Positions 1-11,225 of a stretch of DNA of 64,000 nucleotides are shown in pieces. Position 1 is the first letter of the stretch. Every line of letters begins with the position of its first letter. Where the stretch lies: contig JAQFVV010006256.1 in NCBI GenBank assembly GCA_028023455.1, positions 1,242,001 to 1,306,000 of the forward strand. Reading direction: 5' to 3'. The position numbers and the translations under genes are program-made. A model generated the notes under the pieces. That model saw only the letters and a list, made by a program, of their open reading frames with translations. It was not told the origin of the DNA and did no database searches. Source of the DNA: Epiperipatus broadwayi (taxonomy: Eukaryota; Onychophora; Udeonychophora; Euonychophora; Peripatidae).

Positions 1-342
1 GGTTCATAACTATATTCATCATAGGTAGTTGCCCAAACATGTAATGCATTTAATTTGCAAGTCAACTAGCACTGCTCAGTTATAATATTTTCAGTACATT
101 TGGGGTTACCTAATCTGAGGTCATTTAATGATAGTCAGTTCCATTTATAATGTTAGTTGTCTAGCCTGATGAGGAGTATATTATTTTATACTATCATTTA
201 TAAATTGTATTCATTATTAGAATAGTTTCCTTTACATTTGGCTCATTCAACAAGGGAATATTATAATTCCTTTACATATTGCTGCATTAGAAATGTTTAT
301 AGATTTTATTGTTCTTATTTATCATTAAGAGATTTATTAGCT

Positions 343-366
343 TATATATATATATATATATATATA
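343..366. repeat. (TA)n microsatellite
   Basis: An uninterrupted run of about 12 TA units in AT-rich flanks. The rest of bases 1-560 holds nothing recognisable. Confidence 0.9.
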
Positions 367-571
367 ATAAGACAAAAGCTTTGACAAATTCGCAAAGAAA
401 TAACTACAATATATATTATAAATCACAACAATATATACAAATTTAATTACAAATTTTGAATACCACAATGCACCCATGAGTCAATCTGTTTTATGTAACA
501 TCCATTACCATTTATATAACAGATATCTTCTAAGTGTACAATATATTGCATGGATGATTAAACAATGTTAC

Positions 572-664
572 CTCAGGAAAAACTCTTCCTTTCCTAAAAA
601 CAGCTGCCATGCCAGATAACCTTTCACAATCCTACATGACCAAATACCTCTTTGGTTGAAAACT
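572..664 (-). CDS. Candidate exon (first or internal), unknown protein
   Basis: A GC-richer patch ends on the minus strand at a plausible donor, CCTGAG|GTAACA. Two readings are possible. Starting at the ATG complementary to 608-610, a first exon would encode MAAVFRKGRVFPE and end in phase 0. Starting near 664 after a weak acceptor (ATAATAG), an internal exon would encode VFNQRGIWSCRIV followed by KGYLAWQLFLGKEEFFL. That internal reading begins with two bases and would be phase-compatible with the exon at 12681-12749. I do not recognise the protein. The polypyrimidine tract is poor for the internal reading. The call rests on composition and splice signals only, and chance remains possible. Confidence 0.3.
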
Positions 665-1359
665 TCTATTATTTTCAAATATTATTTACTAAGTTTGGAT
701 CCAATAGCTATTCATTAACTTACAGTGCAAATATGTCTTTATCACAGTCGATAAACAATGCACTCCATAGGAAAAAAAAAATCTATCAACTTCCAATATT
801 TGTACACTTAATTTATAGTGCATATACAGACAATAAGTCAATTACTTTTTTACATCACTAATGTAAATTTTAGGTCATTCATATATTTCATATACAAGAA
901 ATATCCTTATATTAATAATATTACAGCTCACAACACATAAATGCATCAGAGTAATCAAATAAACTGAAATAAAAACTGTTGATATTTTTATTTCTTTTAT
1001 CAGGCAACTAAATAATTTAAAAAGCTTATTACAGTTTATAATGTAGATCTAAAAGTAATACACTAAGATGAATTGTGAAGTGGCGAACATAACAGATGAT
1101 TAAAAATAATAGCTTGTACTTGTACTGATTGGTCTTCATATCCTAGATATATATTCATCTCATGATTACTCACTGTAATATTCCTCAATAAGAAAATACT
1201 AATGACATTTTCATCACATTGATATAAATATTTGCAAAAATAATTTACTCATAATTGCACATAATTGCTTCTTTTTATATATATTAAAAAAAATAAATAT
1301 ATATATACACATGCATGCAAACAAATTTTTTGTATTTTTAGTGTACATTTTTAAAAACT

Positions 1360-1475
1360 TGGCTTAGTTGTTACCACATGAATTTACAAATACCAACATT
1401 GGATTCAAACCCAGCTCAGATGAAACTTGGAAATTTTGTTAGGTTTTCTGAACATAACTAATTCATGGTCAATAA
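1360..1475 (+). repeat. Possible tRNA-derived SINE fragment
   Basis: An A-box-like TGGCTTAGTTGT (1360-1371) is followed 29 bases later by a B-box-like GGATTCAAACCC (1401-1412). This is the spacing of a RNA polymerase III type 2 promoter. No cloverleaf of a functional tRNA is apparent. The 3' boundary is not visible. The flanking stretches 670-1350 and 1480-2390 show only AT-rich sequence with short A and T runs. Confidence 0.4.
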
Positions 1476-2398
1476 ATGGAGATCTAAATATTCTTAGCTA
1501 AAGGATAAAACAAAGAAAAAAAACTTTAAACTCTACCAAATGACTGGCTGATGCGGAATGTCTTTTTCATCATTGAGTTTTTTTTTGGCAAAGCTATTGA
1601 TTGTCTTGCCATGAAGTGAAGTTTTGAAAATTTACTTTTGCCTATATTATTATATAATTATTTTAGATTATTAACGACATTTATTGTTTTGATAAATATT
1701 CTTTTGTAATCTTACCGCATTAATTAAAATTAAGTTTATTTTGTACTGAAACTATTTTAATTAAAAAAAAAAAGAAAACTAAATAAATGATTAAACTAAT
1801 CTAGATAGGTTTTTTTCTTTCTGGTTAATAAAAGGAATTACTGTGCTTTGAAGCTAAAACTTTTAAGATTTTTCCAATCACCATAAGATAAGCAAATAAA
1901 TAATTCTCATTGAAATATTTAAACTTGCTCTTAATTAACTTATGCTAATAGTTTGTTTTTGTTGTTTTTATCATTCAAGTAACCCATTGAATATAAATGT
2001 GGCATTTATATTATATAAATATTTAAAATTATATCATAATAATAAATCATTCATAAAAAAAAAGTAGACCTAAACTAAAATATATATGTTTGTTAAGTTG
2101 ATCTGCAAATGAAGCTATAGGAAAGCTTTAATGTCATAATATGTAAATTCTTGTAATTTGGATTGACAACTCAATTTTTCAAATGAAGAATTACTATTTG
2201 TATTACTTGGCATAGATTATAACTGTTTCATTGATAAAACTTACTTATATATACATAAAGACATATATTTGTATATATATTGTAATGTTCAGACTAAGCA
2301 TGTTTTAATAATTTTATAATTTTAAATTTATTCATATAATTTATACAAGTACCACCTGCCTTTATTCATCAGGAAATAATCTTTTATTTATTTAATAG

Positions 2399-2473
2399 GA
2401 TAATGATGACCATTATGCAGCTCCTATTTGCAATACCTGGTTAGATCATGAAAAACATAAATTATTCCCATGA
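2399..2473 (+). CDS. Candidate terminal exon, unknown protein
   Basis: After a T-rich acceptor ending TTTAATAG, 24 codons remain open and then reach TGA at 2471-2473. The peptide DNDDHYAAPICNTWLDHEKH, followed by KLFP, has ordinary protein composition, and the segment is richer in G+C than its surroundings. An AATAAA overlaps the stop codon (2473-2478), which would be an unusually early poly(A) signal. I do not recognise the product. No partner exon on the plus strand could be connected. It could be a chance open frame. Confidence 0.3.
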   Translation, partial: DNDDHYAAPICNTWLDHEKHKLFP

Positions 2474-2479
2474 ATAAAA

Positions 2480-4265
2480 GTAGACCATATAATATTATAT
2501 TTAAGGAAGCTAACACATCATAACAATTGTTTATTACAAAATGTAATTGTTAGTCGACATATAACCTACTTTTATTTTAACAAAACCTTTTCTCCCATCT
2601 CATATATTATTATTTTATTTCATATGCATGCAAAACAATAACAATTACTTATAAAATGTCTAAGATGTCTTTGCTAAATTTAATCTTAATCTTCAATTAC
2701 ACTAAAATATTAATACAGTTATATAGCAAGTACATTTGCCATACAGCAAAACTAGAACTTTAATAATCTTGAAATATAATTCTACTTATGAATAAATTTA
2801 CAAATATGACATTTATATGACTCATGTGACAACACATGCATATAATTAATATGGGATAAATGTAACCACTAAAATCTTTCTACAACTGTAACTATAAAGA
2901 ATGGCCATTTTTAGGTCCGAACCCCAATTTAATAAAATTATGACTTGTATGGGGATAACTCGTTTTGAATCTTCCCATACAGATATATTTAAACTATTCA
3001 ACAGCAAATAAACAACTGCATATAAGTACTATAAATTCATATACATAAACTCTTATTTTCAGCAATCAAATGCAGGGTTCACTGTGGACAAATGAACCCG
3101 ATGGGTACAATTAAATCATTAACTTAAAGCTATTAATAATTATTTGCTCAATTTATTTAATGATTGGATGATATATGCATGAATGCATTACAATTAAAAT
3201 AAATATTACATCTTCGATTATTATCATTACTTTTTTTTTAACTGACAATTCCTATAAAATTGCATTTGTTTAATATGTATTAAAAGAAAATTCTTTACAA
3301 AATGTTAACATAACATACACATATAATACAGAGTGAATCTTTTTTTTTTTTTTACTTCAGTTGCATTAAAATGCAACTAACTTAATTAAACCTTTTTTTA
3401 AAAAAAAACCTTTTGTTTCCTGTTTTAAATAACTCATAAAATGAATCATATTAGTATTCAACATAAACTTAAAATAGTTAACATAAAGTAATCCTTTCAA
3501 ATGTAGAATTTACAAAGCAAGATAACTTGAGTTTGTTTTCTTTCAATGGCCAGTATTAAACAGTTCATATGTGTTATAATATACTTTAACAATTCTAGCT
3601 TTGCAATTTGAAATAAACATAGATTCTTCATTTATCCAGATTTATTCAAAATAGGATGTTGTTTTCAGATGTCCAGATCAGATTATCAGATAATGGTTTT
3701 TCTCCTTTTATTCATTAAGCATAATGGGGTCCGATGTCATTTTAATAAAGTGAGAATCAACAATGAATACAATACGAAAAACTCATTTAATTTAAGTTTA
3801 CTTCTTTCTGTTTTTGAACAGCATGTTCCAGTTTTTTTTATTGATTAATTTGCATAACGTGCTTGAATTTTTTTTTTTTAAAATTTCTTATCTAATTGCA
3901 TTGTTTGCAATAACATTTTTTGACAAGTTTAATTTTTTTAAAAAATCTCTTATCCATGTGGGAAATCACATGGCTGACAATGAAATGAATAATGTTATTC
4001 ATTTCAATATATACATATAGCATAAACAAATCAATTAGACAATCCTGGGAAAAAAATCACCTTCACATACATTTAATAATAAGTCTTTTCTCATTTACAA
4101 TTACTTCTTTAACTGAAAGAGAAATTAATCTTCACTCCTTCCTTTTCTTTTAATATGGAAAATTGTTTAAAACTGCAAATGAAAAAGTTTAAAATAGATT
4201 TGTTTTCAGACTAAAACAATTTTATAAATTAATCTTTAAATAAAATTACACACACTACAGTATGC
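2480..4265. other. AT-rich stretch without a recognised gene
   Basis: Two overlapping open minus-strand frames occur at about 2870-3010 (one containing VWEDSKRVIPIQV, the other SYPHTSHNFIKLGFGP), without convincing splice sites on both sides. A plus-strand segment after TGTTTTCAG at about 3667-3750 is open to a GTGAGA donor. Neither can be assigned. The rest is poly(A)/poly(T)-rich. Confidence 0.4.
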
Positions 4266-4273
4266 TTATAGAC

Positions 4274-5128
4274 TAGGGGTGGGAAACTGTCAGCCATGGC
4301 CCACATCCGGTCCATTATGATGTTGAATCTGGCCTACCCCATAAATGCCTAAATATAGAAAATCCACACCTGACTACACTCGCTGTAAACAGCAATCTCT
4401 AGGCCTATCACTCACATGTTCATATAACATTAATTTTATTCCTAATGTCATGAGAAATATAAAATTCTAATTATAAAAATTTATCATAACTTGCATAAAT
4501 TTAATTATAACTTCTAAAATACCAATTTTATATTACAAAATATAAAAATATGGAAGGAATCACATAGCAAATAATGTTAATTTCGTTTTTTAAAGAATAC
4601 TTCTATGCAGCGCCAGAGTATTATTTCCTAATTATTATTGTAGCATCAATTGAATGAAGTTCCTTTGGGTTTAACTTCTTATTGAAAAAAAAATATTGGG
4701 CATGATATTAAGTTTATGCCTTTTCTAATTATTACAATTTTTAATTTAATATAATTTATAGCCTATAAAATAAATCAATTAAAAAAAAAGAAAAATTGAT
4801 GCCGAATGCCATATTTTCAATGATAATTAAACATAGACGATATTGATTTATAACAAAACTATTTCCGTTTTTAAAGAATATAATCTAAAAAGGTATTTTT
4901 CAACAAAACATTTCGTAAAATATAAACTATCTATAATCGATTCCTATTTAAATCATTAAATATTGTATTTACTTTTTTTAAAAAATACATTGATAATTTG
5001 GTAATTCAAGTAATATAACATTTTTTTAGGTTTTGATTTTTTTTGCAAAGTTGTTTAATATATTCTGACCCACGTTACGACACAAAAATTTTATTCGGCC
5101 ACCTGATGAAAAAAGTTGTCCACTCCTG
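4274..5128. mobile_element. hAT-like non-autonomous DNA transposon
   Basis: The left end reads TAGGGGTGGGAAACT and the right end, reverse-complemented, reads CAGGAGTGGACAACTTTT. These imperfect terminal inverted repeats are of the CAGGGGTGGGCAAACT type found in hAT elements. The element is flanked by an 8-bp duplication with one mismatch (TTATAGAC at 4266-4273, TTCTAGAC at 5129-5136), the length expected for hAT insertion. Sub-terminal segments contain GGCC motifs near both ends, as in this group. The 855-bp interior has no transposase reading frame, so it must be mobilised in trans or be dead. Confidence 0.8.
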
Positions 5129-5136
5129 TTCTAGAC

Positions 5137-7773
5137 TGAAAATAATTGCTGCAATAAATGTTATCAGTTGCATAAATATGTGCAAAACATTTCAGATATT
5201 TTTCATTTGAACTATATCAGAAATATTTGTTAAATTTTATAAGGCTTAGTTAACAATTTATTTCACTTTTAATAATAAAAGTACAATATCCTATTTTTTA
5301 AAAAATTATTCTGCTATATTGTCACAATTTTAGCCATGAGCTAGAAAAATAATTAAAGCTAATTAAAGTAGAAATAATTTCCCTTTAAATATAACCTTTT
5401 ATCATTTTTTATTAGGGTGAGTTTTCATAACACTCCTTACATAAAATATTTTATATTTTTAAAAATTAGATTATAATTTTCATTAGGAGAGATTGCTTAT
5501 GTTTTCTAAATTTATGCAAAAAGTATATAAAAGTTAAGAGTAAGGAAGAAACATACATTATATTAGATAATTTTTCATATAGTATAATGTTTAAAGAAAA
5601 TAATATTTCCAAGATTGAAGTTTTTATCACTTCAATTTATTTACAATCAGAAAAAATATTTATATTTTTCACACACATAAAATTTTGTTTTCAAATTTAT
5701 ATGTACAGAGTTCTGTATAAAACTTAAATTACTTTTAATTTTATTTTTACATATATATTTTTGATTTTATATTATATTTTTCCTCTTTGAATAATTGTAT
5801 TAGTGATAACTTTATTTTAAACTGTGGGTCGGAATTAATTATTTCTACATATATGCATTTCACTGTATACAAAAACAAACAAATTTCCAGAACAAATAAC
5901 ATTGATTGTTACAAACATTATTGAAAAAAAAAAATCATGAGAATTTTTTTTTAACTAATAAAAATTGACTTAAAAAAATTACAATATGAAATTTAATAAT
6001 AAAATTGTTTTTTCTAAGACTACTTGACTACTTCTATAAGATTTAAAAAATCAAACTAAGTTATTACAATAAGATTCAATAATGACATATTACATGTTGG
6101 TGAAAGTTTTTCAAAAGATAAATTAATAGTTTCTAATAATAACCCAGAGAAGACAGTTTCATAAATGCAATATTTTTTTTATTCAATTGCAATTATGAAT
6201 GAAGACATTCCTTTTATAAATTAACAAAGGCACGAAACTACATGTAAACAAATTGTTAAACAGCTTTGATAATGCTGTCTTTTAACTGTTTTCATTTCCA
6301 ACAAGCATATAAAACAATAAATACAAAGAAATTGAAAAAGCAGTTTAAAGATTAATTAAGAACCTTAAATTTTCCTCACAGTTTCAATTAATTTAGTTCA
6401 TTCTTATGTACTTCTTATTTTTAAATTCATTTATATCTATAAAAATATATTTTTCTCCTTCAATCTAAGGATTGGTAGACGGAATAGTTCAATTCCAATG
6501 TTATCACTCTAGATTTTTGATCCTCTAATTAATTCTTCTTTCTTTAATATCACCTAAGAAGTTTTTTCATTTATCGCTTTCAGTCTTCTTATTCAATAAA
6601 ACACTCTCTACTATTACCAAAATAGTGTTCAAAGTAATTTGGATAAATTGGATTTATACTCTTTACTATTCTGAATGATTAATAATGTGACTTATCACAG
6701 TTCTTTTTTAAAACTTTTCATGTAATTCTTTGTTTTTTCTCTAATAATAATTGTATAACTTGTTATTGCTTGGGATTTCATAACATGTGCAAGATATGAA
6801 GAAAATGCAATTGTGGAAAATGAAAGATTATAACAAGCAAAATCTTTCTATTACTACAAAAATATAATACATCAGATTTAATTAGATATGGTCTTTACAA
6901 AATCAAGGTCAAGGAACATGTGTGATAAAAAATAATAATAAATAAAAATGCTTAAAGTACACCTGAAACTTGTATCCGGAAATAAATTCAAAAGAAAAAA
7001 GTCCAGTCTTTTGAAAAGAATATTTTTATTTCAAGATGATGAATAAATGAATATTATAGATATAATAAATGAAGAATGAAAAAGCACCAAAATAACTGAA
7101 GATAAAAAAGTATTAATAATTTTTCAAGTCTCAAGAGATTTAACACAATAACAGAAATGCTGACTCAATAACTAGAAGTTAATAATTTCCAGATGAGTAA
7201 TATATATAAAATTGGTCAACTGAGAAGAATGGTTGTGTTTATCTGGTTATTTTGGTGTTCAAATGTCACATGGCCTATCAAGCAACAGACTATACAATTA
7301 TTATTAAGAGTTATTAAGTAAAGTAAATGACACAAATATAAAATGCGGGTAAATATTAAGATTATTTGATCTAGTCTTGCAGTAATATATGGCAGAATCT
7401 CAAGATAATTTTATCATTGCTGAATATAAGTGATTAGCTTTTGCAGTTGGATCAGATTATCTTCAGATTTTTTCAACTGATCAGGATACACTAGGTTAAA
7501 ACAGACTAACTAATTGTGAGAGAAGCAAATCAAAATTTTCAGATAAATTTGTGTTGAGTTACATGAATAATTTAAATAATGTTGACTATATCTAAGAATA
7601 TGATTAGAAAAACTGACTATGAGCAAATAACACAGAAACTTCTTTTTCAGTCTTTGCGAATATACGCACATCTTAAAATTTGGATGCTGAATTAGTAAAA
7701 ACAAATGCACATTGATTTGCATATTTCCAAAATAAGTAAATAAAATAGTTTAGCCATTAATAAAAAAAAATCA
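5137..7773. other. AT-rich stretch, nothing recognised
   Basis: Mostly low-complexity A/T sequence. The open frames in it have AT-driven composition (many K, N, I, F, Y codons) and no splice support. No repeat family shared with the rest of the window was noticed. Confidence 0.5.
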
Positions 7774-8219
7774 TATTTTTGCTATACTGAAATTTAAGAC
7801 TGCCAATCATAGCATTATATGATTATAAAAAAAACCTTAATTATAGATATCCAAACATCATTGGCTGTTAGAATTGACTTACTTCTCTGAAAGTCTTCTA
7901 TTAGGATTATATTTTTAAAAAAATGTTTCTTGATAAGTAGAGATAAGTTTCTATAAAAAAAATTAAATATTCACCTTGTTAGTTTGAATATAAGTTAATA
8001 TCTTTATAATCCTTATATATGATTTTAAATTTTTTTATAGAAACTTATCTCTACTTATCAAGAAACATTTTAAAAAAAATATAATCCTAATAGAAGACTT
8101 TCAGAGAAGTAAGTCAATTACAACAGCCAATGATGTTTGGATATCTATAATTAAGGTTTTTTTTTTATAATCGTATAATGCTATGATTGGCAGTCTTAAA
8201 TTTCAGTATAGCAAAAATA
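7774..8219. repeat. Long fold-back (inverted-repeat) element
   Basis: Two arms of about 195 bp (7774-7966 and about 8023-8219) are near-perfect reverse complements around a loop of about 56 bp. The outer ends read TATTTTTGC and GCAAAAATA, so a TA target duplication as in Tc1/mariner MITEs is possible but not proven. The arms differ by only a few substitutions and short indels, which argues for recent formation or gene conversion. No coding potential is visible. Confidence 0.8.
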
Positions 8220-8557
8220 ACTTTGCTTAATGAAAATATATCTATATATTTAAAATTCAAAACATATTGGACTATTTCTTATCAATTTCTTTTTAATCAC
8301 ATTTATGCATCTATATTAAAACCCATTCAGTACTGTATTACCCTTACTTGCTTTACAGTTATAAGCCAAATTGCTTTAAAAATAGTTTTTTTTTATTTAT
8401 AATTGTAATTCATAAGAATTTCAGAATATGATAGTCAATCAGCTTAAGGTGGTAATATATTTCTTCTAGTTTCTAGCCTCATAGATTAAAATTCACTAAT
8501 GATAACAAGCAACAGATAACAGGTGTTTTCTAATATATATACAGGGATTTTGATTAG

Positions 8558-8629
8558 GCTATTCCAGTTGCACCTTCACTTCCTTCAAAAAATCAACTTC
8601 AGATAGACACAAGTAACAGTTTTACTTAG
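8558..8629 (+). CDS. Candidate exon, unknown protein
   Basis: After GATTTTGATTAG, 23 codons remain open (AIPVAPSLPSKNQLQIDT, then SNSFT) before TAG at 8627-8629. A possible donor, ACACAA|GTAACA, lies inside, so it could be internal or terminal. Its Pro/Ser-rich composition and G+C content differ from neighbouring DNA. I recognise no domain. No adjoining plus-strand exon was linked to it. The stretch 8640-9250 is featureless. Confidence 0.28.
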   Translation, partial: AIPVAPSLPSKNQLQIDTSNSFT

Positions 8630-9263
8630 CAATCCGTTCTAAGAATGATATACTTGTAGTTATTTTTATCCACAACAATTTGTATAAATATAAATGAAAT
8701 TTCTGCTTGCCAATGTTGGGTTAATTTTTCAATGATCCTAGAAAATTAAGGGCTGTTTATAACTTTTCCTTAATATTTACTGTTAATAGAGTAGAGGATT
8801 GCATCTAGATAAATCTTATAAATAAAAACTAATGAATGAATTAAACAGCTTTTCAATCTTTTTATATTTTGCTCTACTGTTATATTATAACCAACTTAAC
8901 TGTATCCAAACATCAACAATTTGTCTTACAAACTGCTCAGGGCTTTCACATTAAGAGTTGTTTTTCAATTATTTGATTCCAATTAACTTGTTTATTGGTA
9001 AGCTTAAGCTTCCTTAATTAAAACTTTATAGGATTCAATTATTCTAGTTTTCAAATTTAAGAAAGTTAATTTTCTAATATTATTTCATTTTTCTTTTCTT
9101 TTTTTTTTTTTTACATATTCATATATATTTTGAACAATCTTATAGGATTTTATTATAGCAGTATGTCTTTAATGATATAATTTCAGCTATGACTTATCTT
9201 TCCAAATTTCCCTTAAATAATTTAAATCATTTTTTTTTTAATAATCATATTACTAACAAGTTC

Positions 9264-9660
9264 AAAATAATATAGGTGCTATTGCACCTGAAAGCAAAGT
9301 TATTTTATACTTAAAACAAAATAAAATTATATTATTCTGCAAGCGCTTTCAAGAGACATGTGTGAACCTCAAGATGTCAGCTTGGTTTGCAAAGAAAGTC
9401 ACGATTTAAAAAGAAAAGTGAAGGAGGCCTGCTTCATAGCGATGGATTCCAACGCCATCAACCGCAAAGACACATGTTTCACGATCTCAAGAAAATGGAG
9501 CAATTAACCTGTACTTTGCATAATTGCATATAATTAATTCACTTAGAGCTATGAAGATGAGAGCACGTCTCTTGAAAGCGCTTGCAGAATAGTATAATTT
9601 TATTTTGTTTTAAGTATAAAATACCTTTGCGTTCAGATGCAATAGCGCCTATATTATTTT
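9264..9660 (+). mobile_element. Penelope-like element remnant in a hairpin
   Basis: Left arm 9264-9360 and right arm 9564-9660 are about 97-bp near-perfect inverted repeats containing GCAAGCGCTTTCAAGAGAC. They enclose about 200 bp that is clearly less AT-rich and carries a short endonuclease-like reading frame. Short direct repeats, ACAAGTT (9256-9262) and ACAAGTA (9661-9667), flank the element and could be a target duplication. The right part shares about 75 bp with the hairpin at 47218-47606 (ACTTTGCATA ... GAGCTATGA ... GAAAGC), so both belong to one family. Long inverted terminal structures are known for Penelope-like elements. Confidence 0.65.
9358..9507 (+). pseudogene. C-terminal fragment of a GIY-YIG-type endonuclease
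   Basis: A 49-codon frame from ATG to TAA. Its second half, DLKRKVKEACFIAMDSNAIN followed by RKDTCFTISRKWSN, follows the pattern R-x-VKEA-x-x-I ... LNR ... ls-x-x-W. That pattern is seen at the C-terminus of the GIY-YIG endonuclease domain fused to Penelope-like reverse transcriptases. The Glu of KEA and the Asn of NR would be the conserved catalytic and structural residues. The GIY-YIG signature, the zinc-finger linker and the reverse transcriptase are absent, so this is only the 3' tail of an element. Assignment is from motif memory, not from a search. The frame is intact over its length and starts exactly inside the left hairpin arm. Confidence 0.55.
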
Positions 9661-9954
9661 ACAAGTATTTTTATTCGCACGCAAAGTTTTAGAGTTAGAT
9701 TTGAATTATAAACAAGTTCAAACTATATATTCAATAATAAAATTATGTCTACATATAAAAAATGGCATTCCCTTTTCTTTTACATTGTTTTTAAAACAAC
9801 TAACTCATCATTCTTTGCGAGCATACATATTTCCAATTATGTAATAATGAATTATTAATCATTGAAAATATTAAAATATATTCTATATCCACTCATAAAT
9901 AGTTACCCCCCCTCCCATTTAACTTAATGAATCAAAGTGCTCTAAATTATATTA

Positions 9955-10510
9955 ATTTTTATTAATTATTCATTAGACTTAAGATTATCCAATAATGAAT
10001 AATATTTCTAGTGTAAATTTTCACTACACCAATCTCATACAAGGAAGGGAATAGTTTCTATCCACTTTTAACACCATGTAGAGGAATGTAATTATAAACA
10101 TATGGCTCAAGACATGTGAAAAAAAACTATGATCCTCAAGAATGCCCATTTCACATACTGAACAGCACTCACTCATCAGTTGGCTCAGACCACAATCTCT
10201 TACACATCATTTAACAGTATGTAATAGATTGCAAATTACTACAGTTTAATTGAATAACTGTCAAACATGCTGCCTTCACAACTTTAACACAAAGCATTCA
10301 ATAAAAATATATTAATAATTTTTATTAGTCATTCATCAGACTAGAGATTATCCAATAATGAATAATATTTCTGTAGTGTAATTTTCACTATATCACTCTC
10401 ATGCAAGATAGGGAATGGTTTCGATTTGCTTTTAATACTTTATGGAGAGTTGTGCATGAGAGTGGTGTAGTGAAACTTACACTACAGAAATATTATTCAT
10501 TACGCTCTGA
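9955..10510 (-). mobile_element. Family A ribozyme repeat, tandem plus fold-back copy
   Basis: The motif ATTATCCAATAATGAATAATATTTCT occurs twice, about 355 bp apart (near 9985 and 10345). This shows one full unit flanked by a partial second unit in the same (minus) orientation. The end at 10440-10500 repeats the GTGTAGTGAAA...CTACAGAAATATT segment in the opposite orientation, making a fold-back. The unit contains the hammerhead-like core at 10149-10190 and the family's TTCACAACTTTAACAC and GCTGCC landmarks. No protein is encoded. Confidence 0.75.
10149..10193 (-). ncRNA. Hammerhead-ribozyme-like core, degenerate
   Basis: Minus strand: CTGATGA (complement of 10173-10179), an irregular stem II of 20 bases with the inner CTG/CAG pair kept, then GAAA (complement of 10149-10152) followed by TGGGCAT, which can form an ATG/CAT stem III. 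Stem II has lengthened and contains several wobbles and mismatches. One extra T after CAT shifts stem I out of register, so activity is doubtful. Confidence 0.45.
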
Positions 10511-10896
10511 ATTATGTTTATTAATACAAATAATATCAATCCCCAAAATCATTAACCACTAAATGTATCTCCCTACCACATATTTATGAGATATAAACTA
10601 TTTTTATCCTTCCATTTACAATATTTTAGTTAATCACTTTTATGAGTTCAAACATAGCAACAATAGTTTTTGTAATAGTTGTTTGACTAATAATGTTAGT
10701 TTTATTTTCTTTCCCAATTCCTCATTAATATATTACTTTTCAAAAGAGCGAATGAAGCAATCAAAGATTATCCACAACCAAATACATACAGCAGGCCTCA
10801 TATAAACAGCCTCATCACATAATACTAGTCACATACAAAAATATAGCCATATCAGCTATCCAGTGTTCACAAAAAAAAGCTGCACGATTTCATAGT

Positions 10897-11058
10897 ACTT
10901 TCAAGCTTTTTCCCTTTACACAATGATAATAACTATAAAACAATTGGCCACACACAACCAGTTACACACAAAATAGGTACTTCAAGATTTTTCTCTTTAC
11001 GCAGTGACAATAACTATAAAACAATTGCCACATAAAACCAGTTACACACAAAATAGTT
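10897..11058. repeat. Tandem repeat, two 80-82 bp copies
   Basis: Copies at 10897-10978 and 10979-11058 share TTTACRCARTGAYAATAACT and AACCAGTTACACACAAAATA. A third, strongly diverged copy follows to about 11190, and ATCAGCTAT-type motifs recur at about 10850, 11065 and 11275. The array sits directly before the coding remnant at 11.2-12.4 kb and may be the 5' leader or terminal repeat of the same element. Confidence 0.7.
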
Positions 11059-11225
11059 ACATCAGTTATTCAATGTTGATTACACAAAACTGAGTTGCGC
11101 CCTCAAATCCTTTCTCTTTTTCTTTTTTACATAATAGTAAGAACCATACAACAGCCAGCAACCTATGCAGATAGTTATCACATAGTCCACACTACTCAAA
11201 AAAAAAACCATAATATACAACTAAA

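Noticed and set aside
166-200. CTGATGAGG motif resembling a hammerhead core
   Set aside because: No GAAA follows at a suitable distance and no stem II can be drawn.
3667-3750. Plus-strand segment MSRSDYQIMVFLLLFIKHNG between TTTTCAG and GTGAGA
   Set aside because: Splice-like borders on a short open segment are common by chance here, and the composition is near background.
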